Part shown: in pieces, positions 22,095 to 32,429 of the stretch | Numbering within the stretch: the first letter of the stretch is position 1 | Layout: every line of letters starts with the position of its first letter | Assembly: GCA_029378245.1 (NCBI GenBank) | Contig: JARKIF010000037.1 | Location: forward strand, 124,001-188,000 | DNA: 64,000 nt | Direction of reading: 5' to 3' | Origin: Roridomyces roridus | Taxonomy: Eukaryota; Basidiomycota; Agaricomycetes; Agaricales; Mycenaceae | Notes under the pieces: model-generated | Databases searched by the model: none | Seen by the model: the letters and a program-made list of their open reading frames with translations, nothing else | What the model was told of the DNA's origin: nothing | Translations under genes and position numbers: made by a program

Positions 22095-23185
22095 ATGTCT
22101 GCTACCCATCCACCCGTCAATGAGGCCCCCGTGCCCTTCTCTGGCGAACCAGACTCTGGCTCAGTCAATCCACCGTGCGATTTGATTCTGCGATCCAGCA
22201 ATCACGTCGATTTTCATGTCCACAAGCAAATGCTCGCTTTTGCATCTGTCTTCTTCTCCGACATGTTTGCCTTCCCCGCTGGCAATGTACCTCCGACCGA
22301 GACGGACCGAGACGGCAAACCGGTGCTCCTGCTTCCCGAATCTGACGAGGTCCTCTATCGACTCCTGCGCCTCGCCTACCCCGGTCGCTCGCGTCAGCAG
22401 TACTCATTCACTGCTGCGGACCTCGATAGCGTCACCGCCGTCCATGAAGCTGCGCAGAAGTACCAATTCATCGACGCGCAGCAGCTTATTGTCGAGATGC
22501 TACTCGACGACGCCTTGCTGCAAGAGCATCCCCATCGCCTCTTCGCCATAGGCCTCCTCCGCAATCCCCCGGCTCTGATTCAAAAAGCGGCGCTTCAGAC
22601 ATTGAGGAGCCCTATCTGCCCCATCGACCTGAACTTCCCCGAATTCCATCTCATCAGTGGGGCGAATCTACACAAGCTTTACGCCTTCCATCGCTCGCGT
22701 GGTGCTCGGGCGTGCGAGTTCTTGCAGGGCCTCATTTGCCCTCAGCACAAGGAGGTAATTGACCTGGTCCCGCATTGCTTCACCTATGACCGCGAAGATG
22801 GGTCTCCCCGCGCTTTCGTCTGGTGGCGTGGCAGCAATCACGACGCAAAGTGTGGTGGTCCGACGGAGGACAACTGGGATTTAGTGACAGTCACACCTGC
22901 GAAGTGGTTCTTCACTCACATCGAGCGGCTTGCCCGCAAGGTCTCTGCCATTCCCGTCGGCCAGACGGTTTTGAACGGTATCGGTGCATTTGATGAGGAT
23001 GTGGCGTCCATGATCAAGGATTGCGGTCCTTGCTCTGTGTGCAAGGATGGGCAGCTTGAGGAGTTGGCGGAGAGTGTAGCGCCACAAATCGACAAATCTC
23101 ACGGCGAGTTTTTTCATTGCTTGATTTGCAATGTACTTACAGTGATGATTCAGAGGAAGCCGTGAAGAAATGGGTGTTCTGTTGA
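22095..23185 (+). CDS. BTB/POZ domain protein, intact copy (2 exons)
   Basis: The model is exons 22095-23103 and 23154-23185, giving 346 aa. The start (MSATHPPV) is chosen because the paralogue at 24,627 begins the same way; an in-frame ATG at 22,062 is possible. A BTB fold spans about residues 25-135 (SSNHVDFHVHK, then FFSDMF and LLPESDEV). The rest resembles the C-terminal part common in large agaricomycete BTB families, including CxxC (CGPCSVC) near the end. BTB domains mediate dimerisation and often link targets to cullin-3 ligases; the role here is unknown. The intron uses GC-AG (CACG/GCGAGT...CAG), chosen because it matches the GT-AG intron of the paralogue in position and phase. A GT-AG alternative (GA/GTTTTT...ACAG) exists. 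Confidence 0.8.
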
Positions 23186-23551
23186 GGCTCCGATGCGGTC
23201 AAGCCGCTGGGTACCAATATTTTCTTGTATCTGGCCCGGAAATGCTAATCTGGAACAATGCTTTGCCTCGATACCGCGATGGTGGTCATCTTATTCCGCG
23301 CTCAATTATTGACGGTGTCGAGGATGACCACGACAAGATGTGCTACGTCGCTTGTCGCCGGTGTTGAACGACACCCGAAACGTCAAGAGGCTGAATCCAA
23401 CCGCAAATTCTGGAACACTTCGGAGCCATTTTTACTCGTCAATATGTCTGCAAGTTCGATTTGTCGAGACGATTACAAGAAAATATTGAACATCTGGGAG
23501 GCGGAAAGAGACCTGATTGCCCACTTTTGACAGGCAGTATTGAAAGCCATG

Positions 23552-24627
23552 TCAAAACACCCAATTCTTTACGGTTTCCTCTGAATGTTCATCGTACATG
23601 GGACAACGCAAGGAAAAGCGAGACTCACTGTGCGAGGTATTGATACGGCGCGCCAAGTCCTCCGCCAAGTCCTCGAGCTCGTCATTCTTGCGCCGGGAAC
23701 AAGGTTCGCAATCCGCGATCATGGTCGCCACATCGTCGTCGAGGGCTAAGATGCCGTCCAATACCGTCTGGCCCACGGGAACCGCAGACACCTTGGCTGT
23801 TAGTCGGTCGATCTGAGTGCAGAACCACGTCGCCGGTGTGACTGTGTCGAGTGCATGCACTATCGCCCACCGCACCTGGCGTCGTGGTCGTGATCAAGCC
23901 ACCAAACATAAGGAATACTATCCCCATCCTCGTTGTATGTAAGACAGTCCACAAGCCTTGATATATCCATCTTGTGCTGCGGCAAAATAACGCCCTGCAG
24001 GACTTCGGACGCTTGAGCCCCGCACGAGCGATGGAAGGCGTAGAGCCGTTGTAGATTGGCACCGGTGATGAGCTGCAATTCGGGGAAGTCGAGGTGGAGG
24101 GGGCAGACTGGAAGTCTCAGCGTCTGGAGCGCGGCTTTTTGAGTTAGCGCTGGGAGATTCCGGAGCAGGCCTATGGTAAAAAGACGATGAGGCTGGCATT
24201 GCACCAAGGCGTCGTCCAGCAGCATCTCCGCGATAAGCTGCTGCGCGTCGAGGAACTGGTACTTCTGAGCTGCCTCGTGCACGGCTAGCACGCTATCCAG
24301 GTCCGCAGCAGTGATTGAATACTGCTCGCGCGAGCGACCAGGGTAGGCGAGGCGCAGGAGGCGACACAGCACTTCGTCGGATTCGGGAAGCAAGAGTACC
24401 GGTTTACCGTCCCGCTCAGGTTCGGTGGGAGGTGCCTTGCCAGCGGGAAAGGCAAGCATGTCGGAAAAGAAGACGGATACGAAAGCGAGAATCTGCTTGT
24501 GGACGTGAAAGTCGACGTGATTGCTGGATCGCAAGATAAGGTCAGATGCTGGATTGGCTGAGCCTGCGTCGGGCTCGCCGGAGAAGGGTGCGAGGGCATC
24601 TTTGACGGGTGGATGTGCGGCGGACAT
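23552..24627 (-). pseudogene. BTB/POZ paralogue with a frameshift
   Basis: This gene is convergent with the intact BTB gene and about 75% similar in protein. Exons are 24627-23629 and 23580-23552, with a 48-nt GTGAGT...CAG intron. The first frame runs 255 codons to a TAG at 23,860. Homology then continues in another frame (from about residue TVTPATW) to the shared C-terminal ending KNWVF. One missing base near 23,862-23,880 explains this. The BTB domain itself is intact, so a shortened protein of 255 aa could still be made. Confidence 0.8.
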
Positions 24628-27439
24628 GGTGGTACGGAAGAAAGGCGCTCACGTGTCACATGATCTAGCCCTGCCGACATTCTGCCGATCACCAAAGAAG
24701 CCCAAACAATACACACCGACGATGGACGGCTCGTCCCATTCAGGTTAAGCTAGGGCCTTGATTCTCTAGGAATGCACACGTCGACTCTTCATCTCTTCCA
24801 CGGCAATACAGCTGTTTGACCATATCCAGCTAGGTTCGAATCCACCCAGAGACATAATCATGGTTGCGGGTGCTCTTTTTACTGTATACAAGACGTACCT
24901 CCGCTTCGCTCCGGCAGTATGCGCATTGTGAACAGAACAATGGATTATGCATAATTGGAGTTCAGTCAAGTAGTACATTCAAAGTATATACATCCACTAG
25001 ACGGTTGGAGACTTGGAGAACGGAGGGCGGCGACCCAGTCAAATTGAGCTACACATCTCGGGACTAATCAGACGATGCATGAGCAGTGCCAAGAATCACG
25101 ACGATTGAAGGTAAGTTGATATTTGTGCGGAGGTGCCCAATGCTGATACACAGAGCTAAAGCCTAAGGTGGCGTGTTCTTCGAGACCCCAGATTGTGGGC
25201 CACTAGCACTTCTTAGCGGAGGTTACGGAGCGCGAAGGTCTGTAAGAGAGACTAGGCAGATGGGGAGGGACACATTGGAACTGTCGAAGCACGGGTCGAA
25301 GACCAAGGCAGCAGCGGACCAGCCGAGATTTCGCAGCTTTGAGAGCGGTGTTCGGACGGCAGGTAAAAGAAGCCAGTCGATAGCAGAGAGTAAAAACCAG
25401 GAGTGAGGGTTGTGAGGTTCCAGGAACGGCGGGAGGAAGGACCGGATGGAATGGGGGTGAGATGGGTTCGGAGCAAGTTTATATGGGACAGCTGCCGAAA
25501 GCATACGTAGGCACGGCCAACGACTAAACCCCCCGAGAAGATCCTTTGTGGTAGAAACTGCAGTGGAAAACAGGTGGGCCCGAGAACGCGCGTTCTCGCC
25601 GAGTTGATTGTCAGTCGATAAGGGGCGGTAGGCAGTGCAACGACACGTCGACTGGGCCGAGGAAACCCAATCTGAGACAATTTTCTCAAGTTCAACGGCG
25701 ACACGCATGCATACGTCCCGTCGAGCCGGCGCTGCATGGCTTGAAAGGCTGTTAAACCGCGGCTTCGATCGAAGAATGGAAGGAGATATCGGTGGCGCTC
25801 GTGGGAGAAATGCACGAGACACTCAAGAGAGCTGTAGAGAGGGGATTGCGTCGGCGGCACAGTGAGGGAGGGAAACAAAAGGAGATTGGACAAATGGGGA
25901 AAGAACCAAACAAAATCCAAAGAATCGAGAGACATCTCGTTAAAGAACGGATAATTATTGCCTGTGAAGATTGAATCCAGGAGGTACACGAGTACTCCGA
26001 TTCGTATTCGTGCTTTCGGGACATCTCACAACTCAATGCACTCTTGTTTCGATGACCATGCACTCAAACACTGAAGTTTCAACCTGTGGTTCGATTCCAC
26101 CGCTTTACAATGTCAGCAGCCGCTTCCCAGTGAATTCTCTTTCTTTTTAGCCCACATTTGGCGTGGGGTCATGAAATGGACGAAAGTGGTATCCTCATTT
26201 TGCATCCCAATGTCACTCCGAATCCCATGCCCATTCACTTCTATGCACCAGGTTAAGCCGCCGCGCCCTTCCAACCCCTTCCACCGTCCCTCCGCGCCTT
26301 CCCTCATACTTACTCCTTCCTGCTTCCTCCAAAATATCCCCGATCGAAAATCCCCCATGCAAAAGTTGGCCCGCTCCCATCCGAGAGTTGTCCAAAAGCT
26401 GAAGAAAGAAGGCGAACGGCCAGGACCGCCAATCATAGTGGTGATACACGCGACGCGGAATATGGATCTGAGGAAGGAGTGGGAGGTGAGGCCTTTGTCA
26501 CCTCAGGTGACAAAGACGCGGTAGAGGATGGTGGCAAAGGGAAGGATGATATCGCGCTTGGGGGAGTGATAATGAGAATGTAGGAAGGAAGAGAGGAAAG
26601 GAAAGGATTTCGGGCGCACATCAGAGAAATTTGATGCTCCAATTCCTCATTCCTCGAAGTGCTGATCGTGATAACATTGACAACGTGCCCACCGCCGTAA
26701 CGCACTCCCTTGCTATTCCCCATCGTAACAGTGACACGCGAACCGCTGTACGACGTGTCAAGCCCGGCAGTCCTCGCAGGGACGCCCTACACCGCAAAGA
26801 TGAGAACAACGGACCCACTCGGTGTGATAGTCGCGCCTTAACGATATGGTGGTTTCCGCGGCGGTTGACGTGACCTCATGTAGGTCGGTACCGTTGTACC
26901 TGCTACCGTAGAGTTTTCGCAAGAGAGAAACAGAACAGTTCGAGGATGTGGAGTTTGATGAAAAAGGCGAGTGGAGACTACGAGCTCGGTGTGCGGTGGC
27001 AAGACGGAGATGGAGGCTAGAGGGAACTGTCTGATGTGGTGGTGATCGATTGGAGGGAACATGTGCCGCGACGATGTTTAGTTCCGCGCGAAAAGAGTCT
27101 TCCAAGCCATTTCCGTGAAGTGTCTCTGCAGTGTGCGGCGGTGCGAAATTGGCGTGAGGTCCTTCCGCCGCAGCGTGTTAGTTTGAACGCAGATCGTACG
27201 ACCAACTGAATAAACGGTGCTGCGCCGCAGGGAATATACCACGGCGGCCAAGGGACACCGGACATGCCACATGTACACCGTGGGTGGACGAATACTAGGA
27301 GCGTCGAGGGTTATAGAAGAGACTAGACCAGTACTGCGGTCTAAGACAGGAAGATGGAGCGACGGCGGAAGATGTCGACCGTGACGGACTGCCTCGGGTT
27401 GCAGTGAGATACGCATGGGAATCGCAGCAAGAGACTCAC
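24628..27439. other. Gene-poor stretch
   Basis: No gene is recognised in 2.8 kb. It holds an exact B-box GGTTCGAATCC at about 24,833 and a GGTTCGATTCC at about 26,091 without convincing tRNA folds. There is a perfect odd palindrome TTTGTCACCT-C-AGGTGACAAA at 26,496-26,516. A TATA-like CATATAAACTTG in minus sense at about 25,474-25,486 stands upstream of a 245-codon minus-strand frame (25,252-25,989 overlaps it). That frame is serine/leucine/proline-rich without known motifs, and I do not call it a gene. Confidence 0.45.
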
Positions 27440-28324
27440 CTATTTGCGATACGCAAATGTGAATCCATCAAGCCCCTTCTCACCCACTGTATGTATCGTC
27501 GTCGCTTCCACCTCATCGTCATCCCGTATATACCTCAACAGCTCACGCACACCCTCGACACCGGCGCCTGTCCGCGCTGGGTCGGCTGGGTAGCCTTTTC
27601 GACCGGTGTTGTCTACAATCTGCAATCACAATCGAATGAGTAAAAGAGGGGCAAGAGCCAACGACGCACGATAATCCCACCACTCCTTACAAGCCTCTTC
27701 GCCTCGACAAAGTAGTTGGTATTGTTCGGCTTGTCGGCGTCGATGAAAGCCAGGTCGAAGGGTTCATCCGAGGGAAGGCGCTTCATCGACGGGTGCGCGG
27801 GGCCGAGTATTACTCTGATTTTATCCGAGAGTCCGGCGGCGGCGACGTTCTCCTCGATGACCTACATTGCGCGTCAGCGAACGGATGGATTGAGAGTCCT
27901 TGTGGCACGCAATTGCGCGTTGAGAGCAGAAATTTCCAGCGCTACGAGCTCACCGTCGTCAGGCAAGGCCCGAGCCATCCAAATAGCCGAGTACCTGTCC
28001 ACTTCAGAGTCGAGTCCCACAAGACACACTGAAAGACACGCACCCGCCAAGACTTCCTACTTCTAACACCCTCTTCGCATTGATTCCTCTCAGAAGGAGA
28101 TGTAGGAATTTGCCCTGTGCAGGGCTCACTGCGGCTGTCGCGGCGTTCTTGCCCAGCTCACGGGTGCGGTGCTGCGTGGCATCGAGAACGGGGTCTGACT
28201 TCAGGAGGAAGGAGTTGTGGTATGCGTCTGCGCGAGCCCAGAGGTCAGACTCGAGTGAGGCGCGGTGGATGGCGCGGAACTTGAGCTTGAAGGAAGAGCG
28301 GAAGAGAAGGCGGGAGCAGAGCAT
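27440..28324 (-). CDS. SAM-dependent O-methyltransferase (4 exons, odd second donor)
   Basis: The model is exons 28324-28044, 27994-27913, 27861-27670 and 27619-27440, giving 244 aa. It matches the class I cation-dependent O-methyltransferase family (caffeoyl-CoA/catechol type): helix with AQGKFL, SAM motif I VLEVGSLGG, DGELVALEIS, metal-binding region FIDADK, and a C-terminal VDN motif. Such enzymes methylate hydroxyl groups of small aromatic compounds; the substrate is unknown. The start is the first in-frame ATG at 28,324, and a further upstream exon cannot be excluded. The second intron (27,912-27,862) fits perfectly in phase and homology, but its donor reads TTGCGT instead of GTGCGT. The nearest GT (+4) would shift the frame. 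The gene may thus be damaged by a single change, or be spliced non-canonically. Confidence 0.78.
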
Positions 28325-29020
28325 GCACGTGGCGTGACAGGCGTCATTGATGGAATGATTTGATCGGCCGAGTGTTTTCGAGAAGCATCTGATTGTTCCT
28401 CTTGCCGGGTGCTCCGGCAACGCGCAGGATCAACTTCTTGCTCTGACTCCAATTCGGCTTGTGCGGCATGGCGGGGATTTTGTGTGTAGCACCAAGTACT
28501 TGACCCAAATCACCAAGGACTTAGTCTCTGTAACAAGACATCGGTGACGATCAAGATGTACTGATATGATCCAAGGACTTCCTCAAACTGAAACAGTGCC
28601 CACTGCCCGCGCCTTCCAGGCCCAATCTTGCTAGCGCTCTAAGCCTACAGATCCGGCAGATGCACACCGGCAAGAAAACAACCCAGTACGGTTCAAGCAT
28701 GGCTGCATGGTAAGGGATGGCAATATGTCTACAAGAAAGCTCAAATTTCCGTGTGAACACTGAAACCGGTGCTCACTCGGTACTCAGCCGTATCTCTTTG
28801 GTGCAGATATTTCGTGGTTCGAATCCACTGCGCCGTGTCTCGGAAGGTGTAGTTGACCGAGTGAAGTCCATCTATGTCATATGTCGACCGACGCCTGGCC
28901 AAGAGGAGAATCCGGATGGAAGGCTTGATTCACAAATCAAGCCCCTAATCATCGACTGGAAACTTGGTTGTATCGTGAATCCGGCAATTATTTCACCTGC
29001 ATCACCAAAAATGCCAAACC
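28325..29020. other. Intergenic, with a B-box relic
   Basis: No gene is seen. At about 28,760-28,835 plus is GTGCTCACTCGGTACTC (A-box-like) followed by GGTTCGAATCC (exact B-box), probably a tRNA-derived SINE remnant. Confidence 0.4.
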
Positions 29021-29190
29021 CATACAAGGGCTATGGGAGGGGTGTAGGAGGCCCAAAAGGCGGTAGGAGCCCTCAAAAGGCTTGTACAGTCTCACAAGTC
29101 CCTCAACCACGTCTTCTCAAACTCAAAAGTTGTCCCAAGCCCCCAGCAGGCTTCTGGCCCTTGTATGGGCTTTTGAGGGCTCCTGAGGCC
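29021..29190. repeat. Foldback repeat
   Basis: Nested inverted pairs are present: CATACAAGGG (29,021-29,030) with CCCTTGTATG (29,158-29,167), and GGAGCCCTCAAAAG (29,066-29,079) with its exact inverse at 29,170-29,183. GGAGGCC-type motifs recur around them. It looks like a decayed MITE, without a clear target-site duplication. Confidence 0.5.
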
Positions 29191-29906
29191 GTAGGAGGCC
29201 TCCCGCCGCCCACCATTACTGCCCCGCTCCTGCTTTCCCAATTCAACCACACATAAAATTCAAAGTCAAATAAAATTTATTGGTCTACACACGAGACATG
29301 CGAATCCGGGCTACAGGACGAATACAATGATTCTAAAAACATGGAGTGAGGACACGAAACGTTCGGGAACCAGGAAACACTCACTTGCGAGGACAATGAG
29401 TGAGACAGGACTGGAATATTATCAGCATGAGTTCGGAGCAGACTGAGGAGGACGAACAAGTGCAAGTTTCAATGATACAGAGTCTGTGGAATTGAATGAG
29501 TACAAGCGCTAGGAAACGATGAGACACGCACGCGTTGTTTCGAGTTGCAAAGGAAAGAGTGAGACTGAAGCAACATTAGCGCGCTTCGAAAGAATATAAG
29601 GACGTACGAGTGGGGAAATGAATAACGTTGGGATACGGGAACGAGTTGCGGTCTTGAATAATGATTCCCAACGAGCAGAGAGGAACTGCGAAGAAATGTC
29701 AGAGCCGCACCCAGTGCACGAGGGTTCACATACAAAAAGAACGACGGATACGACCATGAGCCTGAAGATGGATCAATCATCCGGCCAGAAAAAAATGCGT
29801 AGTATCATACCGAATGCAGGGAACGATGAGAATCAAATCTGGAAGGAGAGTCAGCTCCGTGTGCATGACAACTAAGACGGCGTACCACGAGTAAGGACCG
29901 GTAGGG
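29191..29906. other. Intergenic, no gene seen
   Basis: Only short antiparallel open frames are present (for example minus 29,469-29,780). I find no repeat or motif that I can name. Confidence 0.45.
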
Positions 29907-32382
29907 TTACTGAGTCCGCATCAGCGTCGATACCTTGCAGAGTTGAGAACTCACGGAGGCGCTCGCTCCAGAAGAACCAGCGGTCGAAGACCCGGAGGGA
30001 TTTGCAGGTGTCGTCGAGTCTTCCTGCTCCTCGTCATCACGCTGTGCAGCCTCGCGGGCAGCTTTGCGAGCGCGGCGTTGGGCGAGGATGATGTTCGTAG
30101 CACTTATGTCGTCGTCTTCCTCCTCCTCTTCGTCACCGCCGTTGATCGAGTCCGCAGGAAAGACTCGTCTGGAAAATTGGGTCAGAGAAGGAAGGGATCG
30201 AGCGCCAACACGCACTGGGTAAGCCACTCGAGAGTCTCCACCACCCAAGGCTCCTCTGGATCCTCCTCAAACAACTCGACGATCTGCCGGTGCACCCTCA
30301 CATAATCGTATCCTCCAGCATTCCGGCCCCAGTCTTTGGTAGTCAACGCCGTGCGTCCCTGCTGAGCAGTCAGCCAGAGAACAGACCATGAAGACAATCT
30401 CACTGCACCTGTATACATGCATACGCCACCATCCGACCCGTCACCGTGAACTGACCGTGCGCGCGGGCGTTGCACGTCGGATGCAAGGATTCAGAGCTTT
30501 CCAAAGCCGTGTTGGGACCCGTCCAAATCCGACGCAAGCTCTGGATATGTGAGTAGAACAGTCAGTTAATGAACACGTACTCGAACAATGAACGTCGACT
30601 TGAAGAGGCCCGCATCCACGTCAGCGGGGTCGAAAACAGTTCCAGGAGCGTAGAAAATGGAGGGGTAGTCACGGTCGGAGAGCTTGAGCTTGTAAGATTT
30701 GAGCTCGTCACGTAGCCTGTTGACAGATTACATCAGGAAAAAGTAAATCCCATGTAGCCGAGGCGCGGATCATATCATCCATACGATGACATGTGGCAGC
30801 CCGGCTGGAAGTATGACACTGCATACAGTCGTGTATCCGATCGCGGCTTCACATTGACCATGTAGCAGCTGTATCCGAGGTGGGGACAATGTGGTTCATG
30901 TAGCGGATGTGGGTGTTGTGGCCAATGGGACTGGAAGTGTAAAGTATTCGAGCAAAGCCATGATATGACATGTCCATGATGTAATTTGCCTTGACTTCTT
31001 CTACCCATGGAACTTGACATCATTCAAAAGCTCCAATCCACCTCAAATTCCTTGCAGATTCCCGACACCAATGAGGGAAGAGCAAGCATCCAAGAATCTC
31101 ACTGAGTCCATTGCCGATCGGATCTGTTCCGAGCGCGGCGCCCGTCGGACATGTGCATTGATTGATTGATGACCCGCACGACCGCATAAATACTGACACT
31201 TTGACAGATATCGGAATGCGTCTTTCTTCCACCCACCATCCCCTCGCTCTCTCTCCCTCTACCGTCTTTCCTTCTCCTGCCCCTCAGATCTCAAGTCTTT
31301 CCAGTCAATGGACTGTCCTCATGACTCCTGGTGAGTTCTCCCTCCATCCTTTTGGCTTTGGCTCATTGTCAGACCCCGTGGGCATCTCAGAACTCTAGTC
31401 GTGCGGTCTCTACCCTCCTCACCAATGCACCTCGCTGCCTCTCCAACATTCCAGCTCCATCCTCTCTGCTTTCTGCCCTCTCGCCTCCCCGAATCCTTGT
31501 CTCGCTCCCACTTCCCTTAGCAACCGCGTAGCTCTCGGGTGGCCATCACGGTATGTCCATCACAATTCCTCATGGTCCACTAACCGACGCTTACTTACAG
31601 CATCCGTGCCCCGCCATCGCGCAGCTCTATTCTTTTCCATCTCCCCCTGCCGACACTCTCCCTGGTATGTTCCCTTCCATCCGTGTTCCACCTATGCTAA
31701 TGTGGATTGTTCAGCATGGTGGCAGAGAAGCTTGGGAACCCCGCTCTGTCTCTCTTGTTGTTGTAGATCCATCATGTATCTTAATGTAGCTTGAATGAAT
31801 ATTTCTTCTTCTAGCTTTGTTCTGTCCCAATTTAAGGAAGCAAGCCGGGGTGGAGGGAATGCAGCAGTATTTTAGGTGTGCGCCGGTGGGCCTCTATGAG
31901 CCACAGAGGGCTACATGATCCCACGGAGCTGGCGGCACGTGGGTATCCATAGCGCCGTGCCAAGGACACATGGCGCTACGCGCAGTCACATGTCACCCGC
32001 GCATGGCTACAGATGCCTACGTCAAGGGGTACTTTACAATCCGGCTACAGCTGCTACATGGCATCTGTATTGCTCTGTGGTAGTGTCACTTATTGCTGAT
32101 GTACATGAGTATATGCGCGCGAGAGTTGAGCATGACTCACTCCAGGGCCTTGGCCGTGGGCTGCTCCACACCCTCTACAACCTCGACCTCCTCAAGCTTC
32201 GTCCGAAGAGGCCACGGGGCCAAGTACCGCTGGATCGTCAGGTTGTGCACGCCGCGCTTGGACTTGTTGCCGTCGTCAGGAATGGGAGGCATAAAGGCGT
32301 CGCCGGCTTCCAAAGCGTAGGAGGGGTGGGTGCGGATACCGTTGGTGTCGTGGTGTCTTGCGCAGGTGGCTGCGGACCGTAG
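29907..32382 (-). pseudogene. DUF6698-like gene with a transposon in an intron and a frameshift
   Basis: Exons are 32382-32141, 30716-30581, 30540-30408, 30358-30216 and 30168-29907. The reading joins in phase except at one place. Diagnostic stretches of this fungal family of unknown function are LSDRDYPSIF, FDPADVDAGLFKSTF, RRIWTGP, HPTCNARAHGQFTVTGR, TALTTKDWG and the acidic tail after WLTQ. Family assignment is from memory. A single extra T near 30,420 (GCGTATTGCATG where family members read VAYA) puts exon 3 out of the frame of exon 4. The first intron is 1,424 nt instead of about 50 because it contains the repeat element at about 30,751-32,110. The N-terminus is not seen; upstream sequence is a Plavaka transposase. 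Confidence 0.65.
30751..32110. mobile_element. Non-autonomous element inside an intron
   Basis: CATGTAGCAGCTGTA at 30,859 recurs inverted at 32,042-32,060. Both ends are dense in variants of CATGTAGC/GGCTACAG (30,751, 30,776, 30,859, 30,898; 31,908, 32,004, 32,041). The interior (31,160-31,790) is CT-rich with short frames on the plus strand but no transposase. Outer limits are approximate, since I could not fix the target-site duplication. Confidence 0.55.
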
Positions 32383-32429
32383 CTGTAGACAGCGATGAGA
32401 GGGCATAATGATGAAGCAACGACGACGCA

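Noticed and set aside
25252..25989. 245-codon minus-strand frame
   Set aside because: No motif, no paralogue and low-complexity composition; noted only in the gene-poor entry.
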